Source: Aphis gossypii
Lineage: Eukaryota; Arthropoda; Insecta; Hemiptera; Aphididae
DNA length: 64,000 nucleotides
Direction: 5' to 3'
Assembly: GCF_020184175.1 (NCBI RefSeq)
Contig: NC_065530.1
Coordinates: 52,677,260 to 52,741,259, forward strand
The notes under the pieces are model-generated. The model made no database searches, was not told the origin of the DNA, and worked only from the letters and a program-made list of their open reading frames with translations. Made by a program: the position numbers and the translations under genes. Below, piece by piece: positions 38,081 to 52,900 of this stretch (its first letter is position 1; each line of letters starts with the position of its first letter).

Positions 38081-41000
38081 CGAGATTTAAAACGACCCGA
38101 TGTTGACGATTGTATTATTATACTGCGACGACGACAGACGCCCATTAAAAAATGTACACAACCTTCCTCAACGATCAAAACCTTGGATGAATTTTATTTT
38201 ACACTCGGCCTACTAGTCGACAATGAATGTACGAGAAACGCGGTTTATTGTAAGCGTTTATAAATAGTGTTTAGATATATTTTAAAAGGTTGTCGCTTAT
38301 ATGCGATGTAGATACATCGCTATACGTGATATACGAGAACGATATAGGTACACACTACACACAGAATAGCAAAACGATTTACTTAACGATATTATTCCGA
38401 TTAATGAATGTAATAAAAAAAAAATATGTACCTAAGTCAACTTAAATTTTAATTGTCATGATTCGCGAAAAGAATATTATTTTTCATATGAAAATAAATT
38501 AACATTCCGCATACCGGACGATTTAATTCCTTAAAATCGCGAAAGACTAATAGATTAGCACAATCCTAATATATACACTACGTATAAATTATATAATATA
38601 TTCATTCAGTCTTCTGTGGTAGATTAGCAAACAAAAATTATTATTTCTACGCGTAGTTCCTCGATTAGATCTCTGCGTATACATTTTAATTTATTTTTTA
38701 CGTTTCATTAAATATCTTTGAGTCAGAGAGAATAATGGTATTTTAATCGAAAATCTGTGGGTACAGTTAGATAGTTTTATTTTTTTTTCGGTACAGACCA
38801 TATGAATTGTACAATAGATCACTGAACGTCGTCGCAGCGAAAAGTATAATAAATAGATCGCACGTTTAAACAACATCGCTAAAGGGCTTAATGGCTTATC
38901 ATAACATGCATTTGAATATAAAATATCTTTTTAAAATTTACACACACATATATGTAGGTACACACTGCACATATGCACGGATGGTGCCCGTTTATTATTT
39001 TTAATCGATTTTTGTTTTTAACTGAATTACAAACATTATGGAGCTAAATTATATACCTACGTTTAAATGTGTTTAATGTTCACAGCTATACGTTTGAATT
39101 TAGTTTTAATAATTCCATTGTTTTATGCAAATATGTCCGAAGCGTATCTACAACAATTCATTAAAAAAAAAAAAAAAATGAAATTAACTAAGTAGCCAAA
39201 CATCAAAAACCATATAAATGACCTGAAACATAATTAAGGAAATAATTAAATTGAATTTGATGGATTATATTCGTATATATAATATATATTATAAATTAAC
39301 AGTTTTAATTTACCTCTACTACGGCTCTGCAGTTGTTAGATAAACGACGAAACGCGATAATGTAATATAATTCCCATGTTATTCATACATTATGTATTCG
39401 GTGTTCTGCAGTATTCCCGAACGTTTACTCGACAAATCTGAAATCACGTAATATATATATAAATAGGTATTGACGCATTTGAAATAATTATATATAAAAA
39501 AACTCGAATTCTGTATATTATGCAAAGGCGTATAATGTAATTTAAATAACTATTTGGACGGGTATCAGCGCTGCACTCTGTCAAAAATGTGTATAATAAT
39601 TTTTTAACAAGCTGCAGCATATAACATTATCGTGTAAGCCGTTTGTCATTATTGTTATATCATCATGTTCAAATAATAATAGTAGGTTGAATATCTATTC
39701 ATAAAACAAAACGCTTTTCGGACGTATACATAATTTACGGTTTGTAATATACCTACGGTAAAAACATATATGTACACGACGATCATGGCCGCGGGATCAT
39801 GTAAAATAGATATTTTCGATTTACAATATATTACGTTATGATATATGATATGTTTTATAGGCGAACGTCCCGCCGAGCGTCTACATATATATATAATATA
39901 ATAATATTATACGAAATAACTATAAGCGGTCTCTCCTCGGTTTGCGGCCATAGGCATCTATGTAGTACACACATGCGCGCACACTCGTTCAACCTCTCTC
40001 ACTCTCTTATTCATTACAAATATACACACTCACAAATACACGCAAATATAATTGCGATTTCGATAAAAAAATTTTAATTTTATCCTGCCCTGCAGTACAC
40101 GTATCAAATCTGTACACGTCATGGGTGCAATCGTCGTCAGTGGCTCGCGTTTTACAGGGTCACGAGTAGATGTACTTACAGTAAGTACCTTTGTTATGTT
40201 ATGCATTGGAAAAACGCGATTAACAATACCGATTCGGCCTTTCGGGGTAAAATATGACGTAACGCAGTATACTTATATAATATTCACTAGCACGAGGCGC
40301 ACCTAAAAATGTCTCGTTTCGAATCCCCAACAGGTCGTGTACGTACATGGAGCCCACAAACGCGCGCTCCCGTTCGTTCACATATACAATTGTAGGATTT
40401 ATTGATCACCCTTTCCCGAAATATAAACCACAAACACACGAGCTGTACACACACTCACACGTTTATAAATACCCTACATATGCGCTTTCGCAAGTTTTCC
40501 AATGCGTATCGCCGCAATCCTCTTTTGGAGTCCGGCCATAAATCCGTTTCCATAACCACGACGGCATCGGCGATGTACGCGTTCGCTAATAGGGTAAAAA
40601 AGGAAATAAAATTCCCACAACGTCCGTCCATCAAGTGTACAAGAATCGTGTGACGGGGTTCCGAGTACAAAACGGAGAGAAAAAAAAGAAATAATAATAA
40701 ATAAATACTTCGTTTTTACGATTGTTGCCGTGTATTATAATGTATATTAATATCATATTTACGTGTAGTGGTAGTAGCGGTGTAAACCAGTCGAACGGCG
40801 GGAATGTTACTCGGAGCGGAAAAAAATGAAAAATAATATTTATATGTAAAAAAAAAAAAAAGTATAAACTCATATATAATAATAAATAAATAACTAACAA
40901 CAACTATGCAGTAATTAAACTCGCGACTCGACTATAACGATTTATTACACGTTTTCTTTCTTTTTTCTCATTTTTTTATGTTATTGCTTTCGGTTAATTG

Positions 41001-41894
41001 CTTATTATTATTATTATATACGCCGATATTATTAAACGACGTTTTAAACGTTCGCAAATGGCGTGCAAATAATGAAACGTTGTTATAATAAACCATCGCC
41101 CGTTCTGTATAGAATGTATCTAATATGTTAGTTTATAATAACGTTATGCCGACTTCTATGTCTCTGGCTGCAGTTGCCGCCAACCAAGTATATACCTATA
41201 TAGGTACCATTGATATAGTATTGCAGTAAATGCATCCAAGTGAAGTGCACGAGAAATGCACACCACTCGTTGCGTGTACAGAATATACCCGTAATAAATG
41301 TATGCACTATTTTCGCTATGCGTTTTGTTTTTGTTTATCGCGGTTTCGGCCGAGTTCATTTTGATTGTTTGCAATATCATATGCGTAACGATTATTGGAA
41401 GCTCCCTGTATACAATATCACTGGTCAAGGGTCGACATAATATTATGTGTCGGTCGTCAAACATATATATTATTAAATATTATACCGCGGTATCATTACG
41501 AGTATACGGGAGACATGTCATGTACGTGAAATGGCAGTGACACCGTTTCGTTTCGAGTTCGATGAGTCGCAACGCAAAAACAAAAACCGTATCTAACAAC
41601 AAAAAAAATCACAATTTAAAATACGTTGTGTGTGTGAGACACATGAACGTGCTAAAACATGGCCAGTTATACAGTATATAATATCATGATATACACCTAT
41701 ATTATACACCTACGTAGTTAAAACATCGTAATATACGTGCGCGCGCCATTAAAATCGATAAATACACGACGAGTGTAATATATACATAGTAATTAATTCG
41801 TTTAAATATGTGTTTTGTGCGCGTCGATTTTGATGTGGCGCTATTAACCGTTTATCGAATCAACGCGAAATTAATATTATACTAAACTATAGTA

Positions 41895-41932
41895 TACTAC
41901 TACTACTACTACTACTGCTATTACTACTACAC
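41895..41932. repeat. (ACT)n microsatellite flanked by short inverted arms
   Basis: An imperfect ACT run. TAAACTATAG just before it and CTATATAGTTTA just after are near-complementary, so the repeat could sit in the loop of a small hairpin. Confidence 0.75.
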
Positions 41933-44346
41933 TATATAGTTTAATAATGACGATTGATAATTAATAACAACACGCATTATAATAAATTGATAGGTAATTA
42001 AATTAAAAAATAAAAAAACAATTTTTTTCGGTATCTATGTAATACATAAATATTATTATAACGACCTCAACCGTTTGTAAAAAAAAAAAAAACAGCCTGA
42101 ATGTATAGATGATAAACACAAATCGTCATAATATGTTTTGAGTTGTTCGAGTCGGGTTTTTTTTTTTTTTTTTTAATTTAAAAGTTTGCATCAACAAAAA
42201 TATTGACTAGTGTAGTGAAGTATAACACTGATATGATAAATTATTCTAGGTTTATTTATTTATTTTTTTTTTATTAATTACAAATCGGCTTACCTATAGT
42301 AGTCGCTAGTGTTATAAGTTCCATTATAAAACGTGTTGTTTCTGAAATAGGTACAATAATACCGCTATGAAATAATTATCGCCATATAAGTAATAGTATA
42401 TGCACTGGAAACCTGTAGCAATCCATCAAATTCACCAATAACCAAATCGAAGGTGCGCATTGTATATGAAATATGTTCTGAAACAAAAAAAAAACGTTTA
42501 TTACGAACGTGCGATTAGAGTTGTATAATAATATGTACGGTCGAATATTTTAACATTATTACTAGTATACGAGTAGGTATTATAATATACGATTGGGAAA
42601 ATCCGTGTTTTTCTTATAATAAATTATATCTGAGAGTGTATGACGTACTCTACACAACACTCGCATGATGGGAACATGAAAATCGACTAAATAAGATTAC
42701 TATTAAACGCTCATGATGTATTGCAATACGCGGCCGTTTACAATATATTATAATAAGTGCTTAATATGGTTAGGTATAAACAGCGTATATAGGTACAGTA
42801 AACACGTGTATACCGAAATAGATTATATAATAATATATCTATGTAACTGAAAACCATGATTCTGTATGGAGCGTTGATATAACAAATAGGTTATTTTGTG
42901 TTATTGAAATCATTGGCAAGTTTTATCTTCTTTACATACATAATACTATGATATTATAAACCAAAGTGTTTTAAATTATTAATAAATTCTTTTTTTTTTT
43001 TTGTGTGTGTGTGCTTTAGATATTGTACATTTATATCACGGCATATTAGTGTTTTCTTGCATGCGTACTTAATAATTATCATTTCAGCAGTAATCAATCA
43101 ACAATGTAAATAGAACGTTAGATGTGTGTAGAGTATAAAGGTTTCAAAATGGCTATTACACATTCGCGTCCTTACTTATACGCCTGTATTGTCACAAAAT
43201 GTAAGCGCCTCATAATCTATCGTAATACCTATTTTGAAGGTGTTACCTCGTCGTCGTTACGATCGGTTTCGACCAGTTTTCGTCGCTTTCGATGTTTACT
43301 AGAAACAATAAAAAAAAAAAACCAACTCGATGGCGCCGCGGCCGACCAGCGTCGAGCAGCGTGCCGGTGAAATCGTTCAATTATTTTCCAATAAACACGA
43401 TGAATAATGTACAGCATAATAACCTAATAATCGCCGAACGTTAGAATTTATAATACATAATATTGTATACGTGCTCGAGCCAATATAATACACCGCGAGC
43501 GTATTATCGATTTAAAACGAGAAATTTATACGGTTTACACGCCGCAAAAGGGTTTACGATGTATGCAAACGGACTCGGAGAGCAATAGATTTCGCGCGCG
43601 CGAGGCTCAGCTATCGTTAAAATATGCGTACAAATATCGTATATTAAATTATAATTATTTATATATATAATATAATATAATTATTACGGCCGGTCGTCGG
43701 ACGGCAGCAATGGATTATGTGCGATTATATTTAAATTTGTCGCTTTCCCGGCGTTTCAGGCCGAATTGAATAACGAATTGCAATAATAATAATATAATGT
43801 ATACATTGTCGAACATATGTGTGCAGATGCAGCAAGCGGTCGAGCGTTTTTCGAGCAGCGCTAAAAGCCGAAAGCCCTCATAATATACAGAGTGATCATT
43901 CGATCGCGAATCAGACGATATCCCGGCCAGACTAAGACGCGAGTTCGAATTTTAATTTTTGAGAATACATATTGTAGTTTTCTACTTTCCTACTATATTA
44001 TATTCAGTGAAATATTACTTCTTAAAATATAATGAAAAAAAACACGGCTAATACAAGAATTCATCATTTTTCTTCAAATATCTCCAGCCAGTTCATCCTG
44101 TATATATCATTATCATTTTCGTATAATGTGTGCAGTAAAATTTTAGTAATCCAGTCATGTATCATGTAATACACCCGCTTCCGCGGTCAAACGACAGGCG
44201 AACGCGAGTATACCCCGTGGTACGCGTCGTATTTATATAGGTAGGTGGACGTGACGTTCCGAGGCCGAGGACCTTTTTCCGACCATGTGTGCGGGCGACG
44301 CGTGTGTATGTGTGTATGTGCTTGCGTGAGTTCCGACCGAAGGACC

Positions 44347-44367
44347 GGAAGGAAGGAAGGAAGGAAG
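44347..44367. repeat. (GGAA)5 microsatellite
   Basis: Five GGAA units in the intron. GGAA runs can bind ETS-family factors, but there is no independent support for that here. Confidence 0.9.
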
Positions 44368-46885
44368 TGACCCCAATTAAACGCGCGATGTGCGTATGTG
44401 TGCTGTGTGATGTCTGTGCCACAAACATGTATACATTATATAATATAATATATCGTTGATATTATACTATAAAATAAGTATTAAACTCCAAAATATACGT
44501 AGTCTCAAATATGTCGCGAAATGTCGCCGGTTTTCCGAAAACGCGCAGGACTCGTGTACGGTCTTATATATACATGGCGCCGCCCGCCTTAAGTTCGTCG
44601 AGAGTTGGGCTTATATAGAATATGTCAAGGATGAAAATAATTGTCATCAGCTAAATCGAATCGGCAGCGTTCGGTCGAAAAGTTTCCGAGACTTATTACA
44701 ATATTCTATATCCTTGTTGTTTAACCACCTATAAGTTCGGGTCGAGTACCGCGCGCACGTCACGAGAAAAACGGGATTTACTCTATCGCACGTACACCGA
44801 ATGTATGTATAAGATAATATATTATTATTATTATCATCATCGACAAATTAAATTCCGGCTGACCGGTATATGCAGGCGGCGTAAGTCTCCGTCGAGCGGC
44901 GACCACTCGGTGTTGAGCAAACAGTCTTATCGTCCGCGCGCGGTGGACTTCCGAAGAAAACGATATTATATGCGCATAAAATATAATAAATTATAACGTA
45001 CGAGTAGGTACATATAATGTACGCAAGAGAGTGGACAACGGTCACGCGGACGACGATAACCACCGGGTGCCGCTGCCACCACCTCTTCCTATGCCCTAAA
45101 TCTCTAGCTTGCTATATAACATACGACTTGTGTACATATATTAATATATAATAGTGTAAAGCATACTATTATAAGACTATATTTTACAGTGTGGCCCGCG
45201 TACTCCCGAAATTCGTGTTCCGCTGTTGTTCATCGCCGTGGAGGTCGAATATTACGTTGGATTATGCAGTGCTCGAAAAAATAGTATACGTCATATTATA
45301 AACTTCCTCTTTAAATGAAATACAATAATGATAGTATCGGTTTACATTATATTTATTTTTAATTTTTTTTTCTGTAGCGTAACTAAGTAGATATTATTTG
45401 ATTCTCTTGGATTTTATAGCTAATTAATTAATGAGGATTTTGTATACACTTATATCAAACAATATAATTTAATTTATGAGATTAATCTGAAATATTATTT
45501 TTTGAAATTTTTACGACCGACATTATACACCGTTTAAGTGTGTTTTTATTAACCGCATATCAAATGCCGCAGCGTGGAAGTTTTTAATGTCGACCTACAC
45601 TAACTCGTGTACGATCATAAAACGTTCGCCAATTCATATAAATACTGTGTAATTGTTTAAAATCGAATCACGTTTTACAAACCAAACCATAACATACTGT
45701 ATTCCGTTCAACGGTTATAAAGACATAAATCTACCTAGTGGTCACATTTAAAAAGTCGTTTAAAAGTAAATTTAATATAATATCTTCTCTTCGGATCGCT
45801 CAACCATCGTCATTAATTAATACAATTAGTACAATAATAACAATTATTATATTAATTACGATCTGATTTGCCTTGACACATTAGGCACACACACATATAC
45901 GGCGTTCCACATGCGACAGATCGACATGATTTATATGAATATAATAATATTATAATATATAATAATTTGTATAATAAAATAAATTGAAACTCAAATATAA
46001 GTATATGATTGGTTTTCCGTTTATAAAGATGGCTACTAATTGGGTCGAACACGAGCCACATAAATGTTATAATGCGATTTAAAACAATTATAATAATAGT
46101 GTAATACCACTGCTAGTAATATTATATTTATGCAATCTATTCCCTATATTATTTATTGTAGTAAGAATAGATCATCTGCGAGTTTAATGAACAAAAATGT
46201 GTAGGCGCCAATGCGCCATAGATCTAATATTTTATTCTAAAAATAACGATATATAGGTACATATATTTTTTATTTTTTTGATAGCTCAAAGAGATAACAC
46301 AATTTATGCAGTTCACATAACTTTTATAAATTTATTCGCATCACAACGTTATTAATTAGCGATCGACAATGAATTAATAAAAAATGTGTAAATTTCTCGT
46401 TTGCCTTGATCGAATCTGGTACGGAATTGCTCTATTTTATCGCGTATACTCGTTAAATTACAATCGTGCGATATTTGGAAATGTTTGCATACGAGTTTTC
46501 AAACCGGTGCGGTTTACCGGCGTGACTACCATGGTTGAGCTTCGGTAACCAATCGCGCTTAATTAAATATTGTTCGATTTTTGTTTTTGTACTTCAGTGA
46601 CAAGTTAAAAATCCTTCCCATTAGCGATAAAATCGCAAGAAATGAAAAATAGTTTACGGTAAATTTCCAGTGACAATTATTATTTATAGCCATACATACG
46701 TAATACAGTCGTGCGTGAAACAAATTTTGTAAACAACAACGCAGGCGTTGAATAATTAACGAAAAAAAAAAACGATAATTATTATAAAACGAAATGCGTA
46801 TATTATTATATTGTCAGAGTTGCTTTATACTGCACGCCTAATATTATGTATATACTTTACGAGAATTTATATTACACGCGAATGA

Positions 46886-47040
46886 CCTATGTGCGCGCGG
46901 GCGGCAGTGGCGGCGGCGCTTTCCGGCGGGGTTCGGCGCGGCGAGAGGGACGGTTTCACCCCTCGAGGGGCAAAATGGCAGGGCCCGGCGGCGAGCGGCT
47001 GCCGGACGGATATTTAGCATGCCCAGGAGACCCGTTTAAA
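46886..47040. promoter_or_regulatory. GC-rich intronic patch with Pho and GAGAG motifs
   Basis: A strongly GC-rich 150-base island in AT-rich intron. It contains GCGAGAGGGA (46941-46950), CGGGCGG, and AAAATGGCAGG (46972-46982), a good Pho/YY1 match. The plus-strand open frame over it (46846-47049) is arginine/glycine-rich and is explained by base composition. Candidate enhancer or PRE-like element only. Confidence 0.28.
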
Positions 47041-49940
47041 TCAATATAAGAAACCCTCTTATAACGTGTATACAAACATGTACACATACATTCATATATG
47101 TATGTATAAATCTCGCCGAGCGCAATATAATATATTATAATATGTATAATAACGTATAACTTACGCGCTGTATTCCGCGAGCCCGGCGAGGTTAAACCGC
47201 GCGTCGTGTTTGTTTTCCGTTAATGAGACAGTAATAATGATAATAACGACTACAACAGATTCTTGGCGGCGATAATTTTTTATTTTTTTTTAAGCGAGAC
47301 ACTATAGCGCACACGCGTTATGTAATGTTTTATAGATATAGCTATAAACGTATAGGTGGCGAACGGTTTACGAAACAATAATATATAACATTTTGCACTT
47401 ACCGGCGACGGCGGTGGCGTTGAACGACGGTGATGATGATTCCGGCGCGGACGCGTTCGACGAAATGCGACGCATTTCGACTCGGGGGCTAGGTACGTAC
47501 ACACTGCATATGTGGGTACGTGCACTGTCATCGGCATTATTGTACGTGTAAAATAATAATAATACACGCACGCACGCCGGGCAATAAATAACGTAAAGTG
47601 AAAGTTTCCAAAGGTGAAACTCGTTTTCGGCATCCCCTTTGTTTGTCTTTTGGACACCCTCAGGTATATAATAATATAATACTGTCCTCACAATAGGCAC
47701 CCGGGGACACCGCCATCATTGCCACTGCACGCGGTGCCTGCAGCAGTATTATACCTATAGGTATGCTTACATTGCGAACTCGGGTTGCACATTTATGTGT
47801 GTAGGTATTATAGGTATAGGTCTGGTACGCACGTACCCCTAACCACGGGACCCGTTGACAATGACTGAATTTCGATTCTGTACGCTCCACGATCGCTACC
47901 GCCGCCGGTCGGGAGACCCGGCACGACTAACCAAACAGTAGCGCACGTTAGACCTTGAGTACCGTGAAATCGGTTTTGCGAAAAAAGATCATTTTTAAAA
48001 TCCGGTAGCAAATATTTCGACACATTTTTGTTCTTGTATTTTTCTTTTTTTATTGTACTGTGTATTTTTTTAATGCTCTCCCGCCGCTGCAGGACGTCTT
48101 ATTATATGCTCTGTGGTCATTTGCAATCAAAATAACGTTTAAGAATTTTTTTGTGCACCCGCGAACGATAAACAATTTATATTCTATACAACCTTTTTTT
48201 TAAGGCACACCCCGAAAACCAATCCTCTATCGACTGTACCGTAAACGGTTCCGGTGCGTGATATATAATATTAGTTATACAAACTTAAATACGGGGTTCA
48301 ACCATACAGGATATGCGTTTATACACCCCTTTATTCGTTACGAGTGTTTGAAACATAAAAAAATCGTTCTTCGAATGCTCATAGACTATATTATTTATTA
48401 GTTTATTACAAACGAGTTCACCTATATACATATGTACATATATAACGTACTTATATGCTTGTGTAGACGGTAATTATTTCCTAAGGCATTTTCAAAAAAT
48501 TTTCTGTTATAAAAAAAATATACTAATTCTTCTATACATATTATTATTATTATATAATAATTATTAATTTATTATGCGTTTAATGAGACGGTCGTATTGT
48601 ATCGGCACCGTCGATTAACCGCCTATTTTCCTAAACACGAAAGAATTCATCAGGTCGCGATAATAATAATTAACAAGTACTAAAATATAATACCAGTTTT
48701 TACTAATGCGCACTCGCCCCGCGCAATCTACTATTTAATATAGGTATAAAATATATAGGATGTGGTATTGTGGTGATCTGTAGATCCCGGCGGCAAGGTA
48801 AACGTACACTGAACAATCGTATTTCACAATAACGTTGTTCACTATTATTTAGTAAGCACGGTACTATACATGCATAGTACGTTCCGAACTATTTTTTCTA
48901 GCAAAGATAAATAATATTTTTCTTAATTTAAAAGCATAAATTAAAACCGATTAGAGCGTTGTAGCAGTACAGGTCGAAAAAAATTGTCACATAGTTTCAG
49001 AAAACTTGATGCATAACTATATTTATTTTAAGTCAGCATGACAGGTATCAAATGTTTAAAAGAAAATCAAGAAATATAATCAAAGAATACAGTGCAATAC
49101 AGATTACTAATGATTTTAGCCTCATATTATATTGTATTTAATTTTTTCTTTATATTTTTCTTCTCGCGACCGTCCCTGAATTTCAAAATATTATAATACA
49201 CAATGTAGGTATATTATAACAGCAAGAATCGAATGGTAAATGGTTTTTGTATTACAAACTCGTTTTTGTTCTATCCGACCTCGGTGGGGGTGGGAGAATT
49301 ACTTTCAGCAATACATCACCGGTAACATCTCAATTAGAAAGAAAGAGAACCGACCGTTTTTTCTTCCCTCGCCGCCACAGTAACCGGCAACTCTATACCA
49401 CGTTTGTGTGTGTATGGCGCGCGCGGTTAAAAGTCTCCGCGATCGTATATATATATATATAGGGTTTGATGCATGGCTTCGCGGCCCGCCCTCCGGTCGA
49501 CCATTTGTGCGTGTGTGCATGTGCGTGTGCAGAAACTAATTTCTCTCTGGACAACACACACACACATATATATATATATAAGAGAACGAAGAAAAGTTTT
49601 AAGCTCGCCAGCTCGAGAGAGGGTGAAAAAAATAAAAGTATTATTGCCGCAAAAACAAAGTTCGCATATATATATGTAGGAGAAAAATTAAAATTGTTTC
49701 CTTTCGTAAGACAACACACACACACATACATATAACACACTAACTAGCTCTTCTTACGTAGATATATAATAACATATATATATGACGGTCGAGTAAACCT
49801 TCCGGACACGGCGCGTATATGAGGCCGAGTGAGGAATGCGTTTCGCGGACGACGTGAAAAGTCGAGAGGTGCTCGTGATTTATATTCTCTCCGTTTCGTG
49901 TCTCGGTTCGCGCCGTATACGGACTGAAACTTCGAGGAAC

Positions 49941-49995
49941 GAGTGAGAGAGAGAGAGAAAGAGAGGTAAAAGAGCGAGAGAGACGGTGTGAGCGA
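49941..49995. promoter_or_regulatory. GAGA tract with Zeste-like sites
   Basis: GAGTGAGAGAGAGAGAGAAA followed by GAGAGG, AGAGCGAGAGAGAC, then TGAGCG and CGAGCG. GAGAG is the GAGA-factor (Trl) core, and YGAGYG is the Zeste core. Both occur in Drosophila Ubx regulatory DNA, including its promoter. Simple-repeat expansion is the competing explanation. Confidence 0.3.
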
Positions 49996-52900
49996 GCGCG
50001 GACATGGACCCCTTTGGTATTGTGCCCAGATTACGCCAAATTGTTCGGCACACACTCGCGGACACGGCAATATAACATCTCTTACGATATATTATGTGGA
50101 CCTACATATATATATATAAGTACGGTGGGGCGAGTGTATACAGCGTGCTCGTGGAAATCCGAGCACGACGTTCACTACAGCTATGCAGTGCACGTTGTAC
50201 ACATACATTTATAACTTTATAAGTATGTATAGGCCCCGACGAGCTTATGTCGGTTGCTCGCAGCCTCCGGTTTTCTCTGCTGTGTACAAAGTATATTTAT
50301 TATAATATACAGACCTGCGTGCCACCTACGTTGCGCGGCGGTCACTGTGTATTATTATTACTGTTACTGTTATACACGTATACGCGCGTTTATTCCGATA
50401 TAGTTATATTGTACGAGTGTCTCTCCCCCATAATCATTGCGAGCGGCCATTAATTGATCTCTAGCAATTTTTGTGCGAAACGTGAGGTAATTATGTCCAT
50501 AGCTTTTCCGCCCTTTTCCGTTTACGACGGTGGTAGTGCGCCGTGTAATATAATGCACAAAATGTGGCAAATTCGCACATAGATGTGATGTGCAGAGTAC
50601 TCGTACGACACGTTTTAGTGACACTGAATACACCTGTACCTACCTATAATAAGCCGCTGGTGGAGACGAGGACATCCGATTTTGTACGACAACCGGTTTT
50701 CGTTTAAATTACTATATACATATAGTGCCGTTCTATACTAAAACTCTTAGGAAAATGATATCAAAATAATTAGTAGCGGAGTCGTTAATTAAAATTAAAT
50801 CTCATTTTTACCACGTCGTTAGCTATGCACTGCATTACTTATATTCACCTCTGCGAACATAATTATTCGTAGTAGATGGTATATTATTAAATTGATCAAA
50901 CACCAGTCTTGAATTCTACGACGTAACGACGTGACATCGTTACGTGCCGTCGCGTGCATTAAAAAAGAACGATGGCAATTTAACCGACGCAGTATATTAT
51001 TATTTATTTATTTGTATCTACCGACATTAAACATCGTGCACTAAGTATACTCGCGGTGCGGAATACTTGTTGGAATTAACACCGTAGTGCTGCGAAATTT
51101 ACTGCATTATTATTATATAGGTACGTTACTCGTACACTACGTGTATATAAAATAATATTTATATGTATATATGAAAATATATTTTATATTATTATGCGGC
51201 GGGTTCGTCTCGGAAAGTTATTGCCGAAAAAACGTTGAATAAACGCGGCGAAGTGGTGATAAGACAAACCGCGATGCCCGGTAATGGATTCGTGTGTATA
51301 CATAATGAGCAAAGTATTCACAAAAGGAGGCGATAGGCATTGAAAATATGAGTGCATATAACTCCAAAAAAATAAATACATATATAAAATCCGAACACCC
51401 ACACCCACACGTATACAATACATGTACGCTGCCGAGGCGAAGGGGGTTCGAGCTCGTGCAATTTTTTCCTACATATACCCTCCCTCGGCCGTCGCGGGAG
51501 CCCGCGATTTATTGCCGGCCAGATAAAAACCGTGCGGTAAATCATCGCGGGTACACAAAAGGAGCTTTTACTTTATTTTTTTTTTTTTTTAAACGATTTA
51601 ATTTTTTCTCCACCTCTCCTTCTAATTTTATTTCGCGTTTTTTTCGCGCTCGTACGATAAGAAGACCTTTTTTTTTCTCCTACGAGCCCTTTAATAAGTC
51701 GACGACGAGTATGCGCTCGTGTGCGCGTGCTATATAATCGTTGTGCGTGGGGTAACGGAAAGAGGAGACGGAAAAAACTCCAAGGTGGTTGTAAGATCGG
51801 TGATCTTAATTGCCTGTACTTTGCCCCGGCCGACGGTCTTCGCTATCCGGACGTAGTGTGGGCGATGGGGGGGGGGTTGAAATCTCGCAGGAGAGTTCCT
51901 GAAACAGCAGTGGTATTACATCATATATATACGTTTCTGCGTATTGTATATTTATGTGTGCGTATATGCGTATATACAGTAGAGGTTATTTTTCAAATGA
52001 TAAACGTCACTGCCCCCCCTCTCGTCGCCTCCGAGCACCTTATAGTCGCTAATGGAGTTCACTGTTAAAATAATTATTACAACCACCCCGCTCCTTAAAC
52101 GCTACCGCGCCACTGCGCCTCCCCGACCCCCGCTACACATTCCACAGATTGCGCGACGGGGTGGTGCGCGGGGCAGGCTTTTTCCGACGGGACCCGCGCC
52201 CGTTCGTCCCGCTCAGCGCGTATACATTGTAAAACGACATTAATCTTGCGCCGTGTCGCTTTCCGGCATTCCAGATCGTAATTCATTTTCGCCTCAGGAT
52301 ATATATATAATATTATGTAGCAGTGCTAAAAGAAAACTAGCTGTATGAAATTTGCGCCCCGTACAACGGAGAAACAGAGTTACACGTTTATAATAAGCGA
52401 GAAACCTCGTAACATCAGAAATACAAATATAATATATACATGTAAACACACACATACAGACCCGGAGAGTTTTGTCTCCGAATTTCGGTCAAATATAAGC
52501 CCCCGGAAGAGTGCCAAAAATGGCACTTTAATACTGGTGTACCAGAACGTCATACTAACATGTGAACGTTTTCAGACATTACATTTGCGATTCGTTCACA
52601 CACCACAATATATAAAAGCAATAAATACTCATATATATATATATTTATATCAGTTTTATACTTTTTTTTAAAATTATGTTGCTTTCAATTTTTCGTTTGA
52701 ACGATATTTAGAACGATTAGTACTGCAGTACCTACAGTTCTCTTTTATTCGTATAGAAATATTATGTTCATTATGCATACTATTTTATAAATATTCCTGT
52801 AAACATTTGATCGTACACAAAAATAATAATTATACAACATATAAAATTCGTATTAAATGCACCTATATTTCGATCGATTCGGAGTCATAATATAAGTAGG

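Noticed and set aside
38033..38263. 76-codon plus-strand frame with fairly ordinary composition
   Set aside because: No homology recognised and no clear splice or start context; it covers a YY1-type site.
52095..52286. Minus-strand frame containing VAQSVE, a string often produced by translating a tRNA A box
   Set aside because: The underlying bases (GTCGCGCAATCTGTGGAA) do not match the tRNA A box and no B box or cloverleaf follows.
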